64,000 nucleotides of DNA from Asaia sp003994335 (GCF_037151175.1 NZ_JBBCOR010000003.1:341859-405858); one strand, 5' to 3'; positions 40,901 to 50,297 are shown, counted from the stretch's first letter. A program made the numbers and translations. The notes: a model not told the origin generated them from the letters alone.

Positions 40901-42471
40901 TCACTCAGGATCGCCAGGCGCTGAGGCGCCGACTTTATGACGACTTTGAGTTCTACGCCCGTCACGCCCTGAAGATCAGAACGAAGAAGTCCGAGATTGT
41001 TCCGTTCATCTTCAACGAGGCTCAGCGGCGTCTCAGCGAAATTGTAGAGAAGCAGAAGGCAGCCACAGGGCGCGTTCGCGTCATCATTCTGAAGTCCCGC
41101 CAGCAGGGCCTATCCACCTACGTTGAAGGGCGGCTCTACTTCCGGGTCTCCCAGCGCAAGGCCAAGAAGGCAATGGTGGTCACGCACCATGCCACAGCTA
41201 CCTCAACCCTGTTCGACATGACGCAGCGGTTTCATGAGTTGTGCCCCGAAGTCCTGAAGCCGTCCACCAAAACTGCCTCCAGACGTGAATTGCGCTTCGG
41301 CCATCTGGATAGCGGCTATATCGTTGCCACAGCAGGCGGCGACACCGTAGGGCGCGGCGAGACGCTCACACACGTCCACGCCTCTGAGGTCGCCTTCTGG
41401 CCCAAGTCGTCCAGCCGAGAGATCTTCTCAGGTCTGATGGACGCGGTGCCCAAGACGGATGACACTGAGGTTTACATCGAGAGCACCGCCAACGGTATGA
41501 CCGGGGTGTTCTATGAACAGTGGCAAGAGGCCGTTGCGGGCCGATCAGAGTTCGTTCCCGTGTTCCTCCCTTGGTTCATTGATCCAAGCTGCCGCGTTGA
41601 GCCTGTAAAGGGCTTTCAACGGACCCCTATGGAGGAAGATGAAGCGGCCAAATACGATCTTGACGACTGGCAGCTCATGTTCCGCCGTCAGAAGATCGCG
41701 GAGAAGGGTCTGGACCTGTGGAAGCAGGAGTACCCGGCTACCCCTGAGGAAGCCTTTCTGACCTCCGGGCGTCCCGTGTTCGATCCGCTCAAATTGGACG
41801 ATATGCGCCGCCTTATTCAGCCGCCTCGGTCTCGCATGGCGTATGAAGGCGGGAAGTTCGTTGATCACTCTATGGGGGAACTTCAGCAGTTCTACCCAAT
41901 CACACCGGGCGAGAACTACTTCATCGGGGCAGACGTAGCCGCTGGGGTCAACGGTGACTGGTCCGTGGCACAGATCCTCGACCCTGACATGCGCCAGGTG
42001 GGCATCTTCCGCGCTCAAGTAGACCCTGACTATTTCGCCCATATCCTTGCGGCACTGGGCCGTCTTTACAACGATGCGCGGGTCATTGTGGAAGCAAACA
42101 ATCACGGCATCCTCACCGTGACGCGGCTATACAAGGACCTGTTGTACCCTAACGTCTACTCAGACGAGGTGCACAATCAGGAGACCGATCAGGTCACACG
42201 GCGGCTGGGGTTCCAGACGAATGTTTCTACTAAGCCACTGATCATCGACAAGCTGCGCGCCGAGGTTCGGAAGAACCAGGTAGCTATCTACGACCCGGCT
42301 ACGCTGGACGAGATGCGGACCTTCATCGTCACCCAATCGGGCCGCATGGAGGCCGATAAGGGCAAGCACGACGACACCGTTATGGCCCTCGCAATGGCTC
42401 TGCACATCACTGAAAAACGCTGGGTTCCCATAGAGGTCCTGGACGATTGGTATCTTTCCCCTCAGGAGTAA
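40876..42471 (+). CDS. Terminase large subunit (packaging ATPase and nuclease)
   Basis: The 531-residue motor translocates and cuts DNA into the prohead. The ATPase part has the Walker A-like KSRQQGLST (about residue 74), HHATATSTLFD, and Walker B VHASEVAFW. The RNase H-like nuclease shows GADVAAGVNGDWSVAQI with the first catalytic Asp, VEANNHG and the C-terminal KHDDTVMALAMA. It starts at a GTG and is followed two bases later by the portal gene. Confidence 0.92.
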   Translation: MAGQDFRVITQDRQALRRRLYDDFEFYARHALKIRTKKSEIVPFIFNEAQRRLSEIVEKQKAATGRVRVIILKSRQQGLSTYVEGRLYFRVSQRKAKKAMVVTHHATATSTLFDMTQRFHELCPEVLKPSTKTASRRELRFGHLDSGYIVATAGGDTVGRGETLTHVHASEVAFWPKSSSREIFSGLMDAVPKTDDTEVYIESTANGMTGVFYEQWQEAVAGRSEFVPVFLPWFIDPSCRVEPVKGFQRTPMEEDEAAKYDLDDWQLMFRRQKIAEKGLDLWKQEYPATPEEAFLTSGRPVFDPLKLDDMRRLIQPPRSRMAYEGGKFVDHSMGELQQFYPITPGENYFIGADVAAGVNGDWSVAQILDPDMRQVGIFRAQVDPDYFAHILAALGRLYNDARVIVEANNHGILTVTRLYKDLLYPNVYSDEVHNQETDQVTRRLGFQTNVSTKPLIIDKLRAEVRKNQVAIYDPATLDEMRTFIVTQSGRMEADKGKHDDTVMALAMALHITEKRWVPIEVLDDWYLSPQE

Positions 42472-42472
42472 T

Positions 42473-44521
42473 TTGGCAAAACTGACAGACGCGGCGATTG
42501 CCGCTATTGCCCAGACCGGCATTGGCCAGTCTTACGGCTACGGCGGCAGCTCGAAGCTGTCCAAGGAACGGGAGCGCGTCTCCCGCTACTATGATGCCGA
42601 AAAGCCTGGAATGCTCCACAAGGGAGACTCTGACTACCGCTCGATGAATGTCTATGTCGGTATTGAGAGCATGAAGGCCCAGCTCCTTGAGGTCTTTTCA
42701 GGGAACACTCGTCCGGTCGTTTTTAACACGGCCCCCGGCGAGACGGATATGCAGGCCAAGTTCCGCACGGATTACGTTACCCGCGTTATCTTCTCGCAGA
42801 ACTCAGGCTTTCAGGTGTTCCAGACGGTTATCGAGGACGCGCTGAAGGCCCGTAACGGGGTCTGCAAGGTCTATTGGGAGGCCTCCTATGAGGACCAGTT
42901 CTATGACCTGAGTGAGCCGTCTTACGAGCAGCTCATGGCCTTCCTTATGAAGGACCCTACGAGTTCCGTTGAGGAGGTCGAGAAAGGGGACGAGGACGGT
43001 ACTCTGAAGCGCGTTCTCGTGAAGTGCAAGCGCAACCGCTCCCAAGTCCGCCTGCGCCCAATTCCTCCTGAGGAGTTCGGCATCTCCCAAATGGCAACGT
43101 CCATTGAGGAGGCAAACCTGGTGTTCCACCGCCAGTCCATGACCAAATCCGAGCTGATCAAGCACGGGTACCCCAAAAGCATCATTGAGGACCTACCTGA
43201 TGATGACGGCATGGACGAGCGGCTCAATCCTGAGGTCGTGCAGCGGTTCGGGCAGACGGGCGATATCATCGGCCTGTCAGACCTTGACGGGGACACGCAG
43301 GATGCCCGCAAGCTCTACACCGTCTATGAGTGCTATATGCACCTCGACATTGAGGGGGATGGCACAAGCCAGCTCTACAAGGTCGATCTGTGCTGCAATC
43401 AGGTTCTGGACAAAGAACCTGTCAGCCATAAGCCCTTCATCGACTTCTGCGCTCTGCCTCGGTCCCATGCATTCTACGGCGCCAACTACGGCCTTCTTCT
43501 GGTTCCGACGCAGAACGCGCAGACGTTCCTGACGCGCTCGATCATCAACCACTCGCTGATCACCACCAATCCCCGGATGATGGTCGCTCAGGGGGGCGTG
43601 ACGAACCCACGCGAACTGATGGAAAACCGCCTCGGCGGCATCGTCAACGTCCGCGACGTAATTTCCTCTGTGGCTCCGCTGCCGCAGGCGTCCCTTAACC
43701 CATTCGTGTTCCAAACCATGTCCCAGCTTCAGCAGGGCGGCGAGGAAATCAGCGGCATATCCAGTCTGTCACAGGGGCTGAACAAGGACGCCATCTCTAC
43801 CCAGAATTCTCAGGGCATGGTGCAGGACCTGATCGCGGTCTCGCAAATCCGTCAGAAGATCATCGCCAGGAACTTTGCTGAGGTATTCCTTCGCAAGCTC
43901 TACTCAATGGTCTACCGGCTGATCCTGGAGAATGAGGAGCCGCAGAAGCTCATTCAGGAGTCCAACGGGGTTTGGACGCAGACTGACTTCACTCAGTGGC
44001 CCGAAGACACCGAGATGGATATCTCGTTGGCTCTTGGGTACGGCGAGCAGGCGAAAGAGGCCCAGAAGTGGCAGGCAATCGACCAGTACCTATCCAACCC
44101 AGCCAATGGGTATGGTCCGGCTTACGCGCCTGAGAAGAAGTTCTACGTCGCTAGCCGAATTCTGGAAAACATGGGGATCAAGGATGCAACCAGCGTTCTG
44201 CTGCCTCCTGACCAGATTCCGCCCCCGCAGCCCGATCCGATGCAGCAGGCTGACCTCGCTGTTAAGCAGGCAGATGCTCAGGTCAAGCTGGCCAATGCCG
44301 AGGCCGCTAAGCTCAATGCTCAGCTATCTCGTGAGGAAGCCCAGCAGAAGTATGAGCAGGGCATGGCGAAGATTCAGCTTCAGACTGAGAAGGCTCATGC
44401 CGATCAGGGTCTCAAGCAGGATCAGTTCAATCACAAGGTGGCGGTCGATACGACTGAGCTGCTCATGTCGAAACAGGCCCTCGCAATGGGCGATGCACAA
44501 GCAAGGATTGACCCCGGTTGA
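42473..44521 (+). CDS. Portal protein
   Basis: This 682-residue protein would form the dodecameric ring at the capsid vertex. It begins at a TTG. It has the large mixed portal core with the SRYYDAEKPG region, DLSEPSYEQL and a C-terminal coiled-coil tail (AEAAKLNAQLSREEAQQKY). The size and order terS-terL-portal-scaffold-capsid identify it; similar to large podovirus portals. Its stop overlaps the next start (TGATG). Confidence 0.9.
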   Translation: MAKLTDAAIAAIAQTGIGQSYGYGGSSKLSKERERVSRYYDAEKPGMLHKGDSDYRSMNVYVGIESMKAQLLEVFSGNTRPVVFNTAPGETDMQAKFRTDYVTRVIFSQNSGFQVFQTVIEDALKARNGVCKVYWEASYEDQFYDLSEPSYEQLMAFLMKDPTSSVEEVEKGDEDGTLKRVLVKCKRNRSQVRLRPIPPEEFGISQMATSIEEANLVFHRQSMTKSELIKHGYPKSIIEDLPDDDGMDERLNPEVVQRFGQTGDIIGLSDLDGDTQDARKLYTVYECYMHLDIEGDGTSQLYKVDLCCNQVLDKEPVSHKPFIDFCALPRSHAFYGANYGLLLVPTQNAQTFLTRSIINHSLITTNPRMMVAQGGVTNPRELMENRLGGIVNVRDVISSVAPLPQASLNPFVFQTMSQLQQGGEEISGISSLSQGLNKDAISTQNSQGMVQDLIAVSQIRQKIIARNFAEVFLRKLYSMVYRLILENEEPQKLIQESNGVWTQTDFTQWPEDTEMDISLALGYGEQAKEAQKWQAIDQYLSNPANGYGPAYAPEKKFYVASRILENMGIKDATSVLLPPDQIPPPQPDPMQQADLAVKQADAQVKLANAEAAKLNAQLSREEAQQKYEQGMAKIQLQTEKAHADQGLKQDQFNHKVAVDTTELLMSKQALAMGDAQARIDPG

Positions 44522-44802
44522 TGCACCCTAACGAGGACCAGGCTGCGCTCTTGATTGAGCGCGGCGCGGCTGCAAAGCGCCTGCTCGATGACACGACTTT
44601 CTGCGCTGTGGTCGATGATCTGACGAACTACAACCTATCCGCCCTCTGCGCCGCAAAGCCGGGGGAGGCAGGCCGGGAGGCCAGGGAATATCACCACCTG
44701 CTCCAATACGCGCTGACTGAAATCTGCCGAGAATTGCAGATGCGCCACTCAGCCGGAGAGCAGATGGCCGATGCCCTACACAACCATGAGGACACATATT
44801 GA
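44521..44802 (+). CDS. Small protein between portal and scaffold
   Basis: The 93-residue helical product (MHPNEDQAALLIERGAAAKR) ends HNHEDTY. No family is recognised. The position is often occupied by small phage head genes, but no role can be assigned. Confidence 0.65.
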   Translation: MHPNEDQAALLIERGAAAKRLLDDTTFCAVVDDLTNYNLSALCAAKPGEAGREAREYHHLLQYALTEICRELQMRHSAGEQMADALHNHEDTY

Positions 44803-44825
44803 TCCTGCTTAACAGAGGGCCTCTC

Positions 44826-45752
44826 ATGGCCCCTGAGGGTGCCGCTACAGCGCCTGTTGAACTCGACGCTACGGATGCCTTCGCGGCCCACTTGGAAGCC
44901 TCTCAGGCACCTTCTGAGGTCTCTGAGGAGCCTCGCAGGAAGCCCCCTGAACCAGAGCAGACGGACGCAGCGGAGCCTGAGCGCGCCGAGGCTCCTGCCG
45001 AAGATGACGATCCAGACGTTGAACTCCCCTTCGGCGAGGAGATCAAGACCTACAAGCTGAAGGAACTGCGTAGCCTCATTGAGGAGCACGGGCAGTTCTC
45101 TGGCCGCTTCGCTGAGGCTGCCAAGGCATCTGAAGCAGCTACGGCTCAAAAGGATCGCCTCGAAGCCGCCTACACTGAAATGTGGAAGCGCGCTGAGGAG
45201 CGCTACGCGCCCTACAAGGACCTCGACTGGCTTGCAATCAGCCGGGACCCTAATGTGGACCCTGAGACGTTCAAGCAGGTCCGCGCTGATGCTGAGGCAG
45301 CCTACAAGGACCTCGCGTTCCTCCACAGTGAGGTGAACGGGCGTCTGGAGGAAGCCCGCAAGGCCGCTGAGGATGCCCGTCAGGAGGCCGCAAAGGCCTG
45401 CGCTGCGGAACTTACCGACCCTATGAAGGGCATCAAGGACTTCCCCGCCGTTTACCCCAAGCTCGTTGAATTTGCCCGTAAGAGCGGCGTTGAAGGCATC
45501 GAGAATGTCACAGACCCGACGATGCTCCGCCTCCTCCACAAGGCATACCTCTACGATACCGGCAGCAAGACCGTGGATGCTCAGGTCCAGAAGGTCGTCA
45601 ATAAGCCCAGCCGGGTGATCAAACCGGGCTCAGCCGGTTCAAATGCTGATGCGTCCGAGAAGGATGGCCTGAACAAGGCTCTGAAATCCCTTCGCGCAAA
45701 CCCCACCGACCCTGACGCCATCACTGCGGCGTTCATGGCGAAACTTCACTAA
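44826..45752 (+). CDS. Capsid scaffolding protein
   Basis: The 308-residue protein has a Glu/Pro/Ala-rich acidic N-terminal third, a long helical centre (AEAAYKDLAFLHSEVNGRL, EEARKAAEDARQEAAK) and a basic C-terminal tail that would bind the coat. It lies between portal and capsid genes, where T7 has gp9. The ATG at 44826 has a GAGGG site. It contains no known protease motif. Confidence 0.78.
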   Translation: MAPEGAATAPVELDATDAFAAHLEASQAPSEVSEEPRRKPPEPEQTDAAEPERAEAPAEDDDPDVELPFGEEIKTYKLKELRSLIEEHGQFSGRFAEAAKASEAATAQKDRLEAAYTEMWKRAEERYAPYKDLDWLAISRDPNVDPETFKQVRADAEAAYKDLAFLHSEVNGRLEEARKAAEDARQEAAKACAAELTDPMKGIKDFPAVYPKLVEFARKSGVEGIENVTDPTMLRLLHKAYLYDTGSKTVDAQVQKVVNKPSRVIKPGSAGSNADASEKDGLNKALKSLRANPTDPDAITAAFMAKLH

Positions 45753-45761
45753 GGTAGATAT

Positions 45762-46706
45762 TTGACCACTGTTTCCTCCTACGATGTTGTAGGCACCAAA
45801 GAAGATATCTCGGACGTTATCTCCAATATCGCTCCGACCGCTACGCCGTTCCAGTCGATGATCGGCGGCGATAAGTCCACTCAGAAGCTGTTCGAGTGGC
45901 AGGAAGATTCGCTGATGAACGTGGGCCAGAACGCCCAGGTCGAAGGCGCCAGCGCCCCGGCTGCACAGTTCAACCCGACTGTCATGCGCTCCAACACCAC
46001 GCAGATTTTCACCAAGACTGCCAGCGTGACGGGCTCAATGCAGGCGACCAAAACCTATGGCCGTGGTCAGGAGCTTGCTTACCAGCTCGGCCTGCGCTCC
46101 AAGGAGCTGAAGCGCGACCGAGAGTGGGCCTTCATCGGCACCGGCCAGGGCAAGGCCGCAGGTGCGGACGGCACGGCCCGTGAGATGGCTGGCTACCAGG
46201 CCATGATCGACCCCAGCATGGTCTACACGGCAGGATCTGGCCTGAATGCCACGGGCACCGCTCCGGCAGCCACGGCGCTCACTGAGCAGATGCTCCTGAC
46301 GACGCAGCAGGCCAGCTACAATGCCGGTGCTGATGCCAACACGATCATGGTTCGCCCAAGCGATGCCAACACGATTGCTGGCTTCTCGGCCTCTAACCGC
46401 ACTGTGTTCGTCCAGAACCAGGACACGACGCTGAACCACAACATTTCGATCTACAAGTCCCCTTACGGGACCCTTAAGGTCGTGATGAACCGCTTCATTC
46501 GCGGCACTGGCGCATCGGGCACCCCTGATACCACGGCGGATGCCCTGCTGTTCGATCCGGCGATGTGGAAGCTCGTCACCTTCCGTGACTGGTTCCGCCA
46601 GACGCTGGCCGTCACTGGTGACAGCACCAATGTTCAGATCCTTGGCGAGTTCTCCCTGAAGCACATGAACTTCAAGGGCTCGGCGCTGATCACGAACTTG
46701 GCCTGA
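45762..46706 (+). CDS. Major capsid protein (SU10-like HK97 fold candidate)
   Basis: The 314-residue protein resembles the SU10 major head protein family (also DUF5309): TKEDISDVISNIAPTATPFQ at the N terminus, then ASVTGSMQATKTYGRGQELAYQ, IMVRPSDANTI, and a C-terminal LFDPAMWKLVTFRDWFRQ and LKHMNFKGSALITNL. It starts at TTG after an AGG site and is followed by a terminator, as the capsid gene of T7 is. Confidence 0.88.
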   Translation: MTTVSSYDVVGTKEDISDVISNIAPTATPFQSMIGGDKSTQKLFEWQEDSLMNVGQNAQVEGASAPAAQFNPTVMRSNTTQIFTKTASVTGSMQATKTYGRGQELAYQLGLRSKELKRDREWAFIGTGQGKAAGADGTAREMAGYQAMIDPSMVYTAGSGLNATGTAPAATALTEQMLLTTQQASYNAGADANTIMVRPSDANTIAGFSASNRTVFVQNQDTTLNHNISIYKSPYGTLKVVMNRFIRGTGASGTPDTTADALLFDPAMWKLVTFRDWFRQTLAVTGDSTNVQILGEFSLKHMNFKGSALITNLA

Positions 46707-46715
46707 AGCCACTCT

Positions 46716-46739
46716 GAGGAGCCTCTAACGGGGCTCCTC
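46716..46739 (+). terminator. Hairpin after the capsid gene
   Basis: GAGGAGCC pairs with GGCTCCTC around an eight-base loop, ten bases after the capsid stop. A pronounced T-run is missing, so it may act as a partial terminator that raises capsid expression relative to downstream genes. Confidence 0.6.
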
Positions 46740-46771
46740 AACTTCCCCTTCACATTCTTCAAAGCAGGCCC

Positions 46772-47068
46772 TTGAACGTTTTCAACACTGTCCACACCGA
46801 CTTGATCGGGCAGGATGACGGATCGCTTGTGATCCTCCGTCAGCAAGAACTCTCTGATGACTTCCTCGCAAACCTGCGGGACGAGCGCCTAGCCTCGAAA
46901 AATGTGAGGGAGCGCGAATACATGAAAGTCGCCTCCATTCCAGCCGCCGTATTCGACCTCTGGTGTGCCCAAGGTCTCGACCCTTGGAACATGGAGGCCA
47001 AGGATATCGTAGCGCGGCTCCGCAGGGATAATCTTGAGGCGTTCCTTGCGACCTCGAAGGAGGTCTGA
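46772..47068 (+). CDS. Small head or adaptor-region protein
   Basis: The 98-residue product starts at TTG (MNVFNTVHTDLIGQDDGSL) and contains VILRQQELSDDFLANLRDER. It ends where the adaptor begins (overlap by one base). No family is recognised; the location suggests a head completion or neck component. Confidence 0.65.
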   Translation: MNVFNTVHTDLIGQDDGSLVILRQQELSDDFLANLRDERLASKNVREREYMKVASIPAAVFDLWCAQGLDPWNMEAKDIVARLRRDNLEAFLATSKEV

Positions 47069-47688
47069 TGGCCGCCCTTCAGGATATCCTCAGCGACTTC
47101 AACGGCGAGCTGAACCGGGACGACTGCTCCCAGGTACAGGCAATCAATTTCGTCAATCGAGGCTTGGCGCGTATCCAGCGGTCCCTCAGGGTCCCTTCGA
47201 TGGAACGCCACAGGCTTATCCTCGCGCAAGGGCAGATGACGTACGCTACCATGCCTGACGATTTTCTTGAGATGATTGACGTATTCGCCAGCCTCTCTTG
47301 TCAAGACCGAAGCCGCGCGCTGGAGCGGCGCGCTTTCCGTCAGATTGTCGGACTGCCCAACCAGATAAACCCTGAGGCTTACGCCCGGATTGGGAGCACG
47401 ATCCATTTCCGGGGGGCCATTCCGCAGGGTGGGTCGGTTCTCTTTCACTATTATGGCGCGGTTAGCAGTCTATCCAACCTCACGGATACGAACGAGTTCA
47501 CGCTGGCCTGCCCTGATCTCGTCACCTACGCCGCCCTCAAATATGCGGGGCTATGGTGCGATCACCCGTCAACTCAGACCTGGGAGGACACCTTCACAGG
47601 TCTTTTAGGGGACGTTCAGGGGCAAGCAATTGCGATGGAGAGCAGCGGCGGCCCAGCATCTATACAGCCCCTCTATATCACGGAGTAA
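47068..47688 (+). CDS. Phage adaptor / tail tubular protein A-like
   Basis: The 206-residue protein fits podovirus adaptor (T7 gp11, SU10 adaptor type) proteins that join portal and tail. The N terminus AALQDILSDFNGELNRDD is typical, followed by helices (INFVNRGLARIQRSLRVPS) and a beta-strand insertion (MTYATMPDDFLEMIDVFAS). It follows the capsid in the usual place. Confidence 0.8.
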   Translation: MAALQDILSDFNGELNRDDCSQVQAINFVNRGLARIQRSLRVPSMERHRLILAQGQMTYATMPDDFLEMIDVFASLSCQDRSRALERRAFRQIVGLPNQINPEAYARIGSTIHFRGAIPQGGSVLFHYYGAVSSLSNLTDTNEFTLACPDLVTYAALKYAGLWCDHPSTQTWEDTFTGLLGDVQGQAIAMESSGGPASIQPLYITE

Positions 47689-47985
47689 ATGGCGCCCATG
47701 AGCGGCACCCTGTCCACACCCGGGCCGACGCAGATTTGCGGCTCTTTCTTCTACGACAATACGGCGACTGTTGCAGCGGCCTTGGATTTGCAGACCGCCC
47801 TCCAGGTCGCTGTGCCACAGGTTACAGCAGCCGCCCAAACGGCGGAGGCAATTGCCCCAACACTTGCTGAGGCACTCCAAAGCGCGAACTACTTCCTGAC
47901 GGGGGACCTGCGGGGACTTCCGACCGTGCCGGGCTCAGTCGGAACGCTCTGGAACAATGGTGGGGAAATTGCCCTTGTCCAGTAA
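47689..47985 (+). CDS. Small tail-region protein
   Basis: The 98-residue product begins at the base after the adaptor stop. It has an Ala/Val-rich helix (TALQVAVPQVTAAAQTAE). It overlaps the start of the tail fibre gene by 29 bases. No family is recognised; a small tail or neck component by context. Confidence 0.6.
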   Translation: MAPMSGTLSTPGPTQICGSFFYDNTATVAAALDLQTALQVAVPQVTAAAQTAEAIAPTLAEALQSANYFLTGDLRGLPTVPGSVGTLWNNGGEIALVQ

Positions 47986-49261
47986 TGAAGCGTTCCCTTC
48001 CCCAACCCTAAACAATGTGACCGTCCTAGGGGCTTTGACTGGTGCCCTTGATGCAGGGACAGTGGGGGGAGTTTCTCTTGACGCACTCTCTCTCCGGGCG
48101 CTGCTCCCTTTCAACAGCTCTTTGGCGTCCTCGGTGGGCGGGTACGGGCTGAATGCAGTTGTCCCCGATGGCAGCACCCCAGGAAAATTCTGGGTCTCGA
48201 CGGTAGCGGGGAATGTGTCTGTCCCCGGTGCGTCCGGCGCTTCGTGGGGCGATCTGTTCGCTGGGCTTGTGGCTAATGCTGGCGGTGATCTGGGGGGTAT
48301 CGTCAAGGCAAGCATAGACACCCCGACTGGCAATCCGGCCTTTCAGGACGGCACGGGAAATTGGCACGTAGTGCAACCAGCCGGGAACTATCAGGCAGCC
48401 GGTAACTATCAGCCAGCCGGTAACTATCAGGCAGCCGGTAACTACCTTGAAACTGCCGACACGGGCCAGCAGAGCGTGGCAGGGCCGGTCTCCTTTATGC
48501 AGAATCCGACTGGAACGACCGCGCCTCTCGGAACGAGCGACAAGTCTTTCGCTACGACCGAATTTGCCGCCCGGCTGAATTCCGGTCGCAACCTCAATAC
48601 GACCGTCATTACATCGTCCCAGACTTACACTGTCCCGGCTGGCGTCTATAAAATTCGTGTTCGCCTCCAGGCGGCGGGCGGTGCGGCGGGGGGAAGCGCC
48701 GATAACACCAGTGGGGGCGGCTCGTCCTGCGCTTCAAGCGGTGGCGCGGGTGCCTATGTAGAGGCGATCTTCCCCGCCACTCCTGGTCAGCAGATCCCGA
48801 TCAGCATCGGCGTCGGTGGCGTTGGCGTGACTGGCAAGGCGGGCGGAACCGGAGGCGCCAGCACATTCGGCCCGTTTGGCTCGTTTGCTGCGCTCTCATG
48901 CCCCGGTGGGCTTGGCGGCTATGCCGGAACACAAACATCCTCCAGCGCTGCGTCGTCAATTCCGGGATGCCCTGGCAATGGACTGCCGAGCGGCCCGAAC
49001 ATTGTTTACGCGGTTGCAGCGGCGGGCGGTTTGCCCGGTATCGCTGTGCTGGGAACAGCCGCAGCTCCCCCTGGCAGCAATAGCCCTATGGGTGCGGGTG
49101 GGGCCGGTATCACTGTCTATAATGGCGGCACATCGCAGCCCGGCGGGAACGCAGGCGGCTGGGGCGGCGGCGGCGGCGCTCATGCGAACCAGCAAGCAGC
49201 CCAAAATGCGGGAGGCGCAGGAGCCAACGGCGTCGGCATCATCGATGAATTTAGCGCCTGA
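47957..49261 (+). CDS. Glycine-rich tail fibre/receptor-binding protein
   Basis: This 434-residue protein is the likely receptor-binding fibre. An N-terminal virion-attachment part precedes four copies of an AGNYQ repeat (residues about 141-164). FMQNPTGTTAPLG and TSDKSFATTEFAARL follow, a motif common in phage fibres just before the head domain. The C-terminal 230 residues are strongly Gly/Ala/Ser-rich (GGWGGGGGAHANQQ), resembling polyglycine-helix adhesins of the gp38 kind. Followed by a small gene that may assist assembly. Confidence 0.8.
   Translation: MVGKLPLSSNEAFPSPTLNNVTVLGALTGALDAGTVGGVSLDALSLRALLPFNSSLASSVGGYGLNAVVPDGSTPGKFWVSTVAGNVSVPGASGASWGDLFAGLVANAGGDLGGIVKASIDTPTGNPAFQDGTGNWHVVQPAGNYQAAGNYQPAGNYQAAGNYLETADTGQQSVAGPVSFMQNPTGTTAPLGTSDKSFATTEFAARLNSGRNLNTTVITSSQTYTVPAGVYKIRVRLQAAGGAAGGSADNTSGGGSSCASSGGAGAYVEAIFPATPGQQIPISIGVGGVGVTGKAGGTGGASTFGPFGSFAALSCPGGLGGYAGTQTSSSAASSIPGCPGNGLPSGPNIVYAVAAAGGLPGIAVLGTAAAPPGSNSPMGAGGAGITVYNGGTSQPGGNAGGWGGGGGAHANQQAAQNAGGAGANGVGIIDEFSA
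48377..48448 (+). repeat. Four 18-base tandem repeats in the tail fibre gene
   Basis: Units PAGNYQ, AAGNYQ, PAGNYQ and AAGNYL are encoded by four 18-base copies that differ by one to three bases. In-frame copy-number change would lengthen or shorten the fibre shaft. Confidence 0.85.
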
Positions 49262-49272
49262 GGAGTACAAAC

Positions 49273-49461
49273 ATGACGCAGCCTGACGCCTACTCGGTAT
49301 ATCTTACCGCAGCTACGGTTGAACACCCGATCGGATACGTTATCGACCGGGTGCTCTGGGACGGCAGATCCGACTGGTCCCCCCCAGACGGGACGGCAGC
49401 TATCCCCGACCACGAAGGCCAGCACCCGATCGGTAGCAGCTACACTGCGCCGTCCGCCTGA
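49273..49461 (+). CDS. Small protein following the tail fibre
   Basis: The 62-residue product starts 11 bases after the fibre stop with an AGGAG site. It contains YVIDRVLWDGRSDWSPPDGT. It may be a fibre accessory or capping protein, as in many phages, but no family is recognised. Confidence 0.6.
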   Translation: MTQPDAYSVYLTAATVEHPIGYVIDRVLWDGRSDWSPPDGTAAIPDHEGQHPIGSSYTAPSA

Positions 49462-49498
49462 CCAGCACAGCAGGATCACCTCATGATAGGAACCAGAA

Positions 49499-49858
49499 AT
49501 ATACACACTAAAATGCCCTAAGTGGGCCTTTGCACTTGCCCTCACAAGCCTTCTAACAGCCTGTGCGGGTTCCCTTCAGGGGTCCGTCTACCAGACCCTT
49601 TACGCCTCTCAGGCCACCCTCACGGCCTCTGAAACGGTCGCCAAGCAGTACGTTGAGGGCTCCTTCGGCCCTCCCAATGCTGCAACTGTCAGTGAAATCA
49701 AGGTGGCCGATCAGAAGGCATACAACGCCTTGCATCCGCTTGTGCTCGATGCTCAGGCTGGGGCCTCTGTGACCTCTCTTGAGGCTACGGAAGCTCAGGC
49801 GGCAGTGTCTGCCTTCTACAGCTACCTCGCCACCCACAACATCGGAGGCGTCAAGTAA
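49499..49858 (+). CDS. Lysis-region lipoprotein, apparent AUA start
   Basis: The frame encodes a lipoprotein signal peptide (KCPKWAFALALTSLLTAC, lipobox LTAC) and a small helical mature part rich in Ala (SASQATLTASETVAKQY-like stretch, then VAAFY-type helix). No ATG, GTG or TTG exists upstream of the signal. ATA at 49499 is seven bases after AGGA. Alternatively, ATG at 49513 would be used with a one-base frameshift at CCC-TAA. It lies before the holin and lysozyme, so a spanin-like role is possible. Confidence 0.65.
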   Translation: MYTLKCPKWAFALALTSLLTACAGSLQGSVYQTLYASQATLTASETVAKQYVEGSFGPPNAATVSEIKVADQKAYNALHPLVLDAQAGASVTSLEATEAQAAVSAFYSYLATHNIGGVK

Positions 49859-50055
49859 TGCTGGCGGCACTTCCCCTTATCGCCTCGATCCTCTCTGCGG
49901 TCGCCTCTGACATTCCCATTATCCAGGAGCTTATCCAGCTTCTTGAGGGCATCTTCGAGGCTAAGCGGGAGCCGACTGAGGATGAATGGGCTCAGCTAGT
50001 GGCCCTTGCAGAACGCGCTCATGCGGACCTTCAGGGGGCTCAGATCAAGACGTGA
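49858..50055 (+). CDS. Small hydrophobic protein in the lysis cassette
   Basis: The 65-residue product has an N-terminal hydrophobic segment (LAALPLIASILSAVASDIPI) and an amphipathic C-terminal helix. It is coupled to the lipoprotein gene by TAATG and to the next gene by a four-base overlap. A holin or accessory membrane role is likely. Confidence 0.65.
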   Translation: MLAALPLIASILSAVASDIPIIQELIQLLEGIFEAKREPTEDEWAQLVALAERAHADLQGAQIKT

Positions 50056-50297
50056 ATCCGGCTGAGAAGTCAGCGGACAACACTGACACCCTGATCCTTT
50101 TGGTCGGGCGCATGGACGGCAAGCTGGACATGCTGCTCACCCGTGACAAGGAGCAGGACAAGAAGATCGAGGACCATGAGGACCGCATCTCCGCACTGGA
50201 GAACGACCGGGCCAAGGTCCTCGGCATCTGGGCCGCCGTCTCAGTCGGTCTCGGCTGGCTAGGCGACCACCTCCTCACATCCTTCTGGACGAAATAA
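50052..50297 (+). CDS. Small protein with coiled coil and C-terminal membrane segment
   Basis: The 81-residue product starts at GTG. A charged heptad-like centre (KEQDKKIEDHEDRISALEND) precedes one membrane helix (GIWAAVSVGLGWLGDHLL). The structure fits small XhlA/holin-associated haemolysin-like proteins. It is translationally coupled to the holin candidate. Confidence 0.65.
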   Translation: MNPAEKSADNTDTLILLVGRMDGKLDMLLTRDKEQDKKIEDHEDRISALENDRAKVLGIWAAVSVGLGWLGDHLLTSFWTK

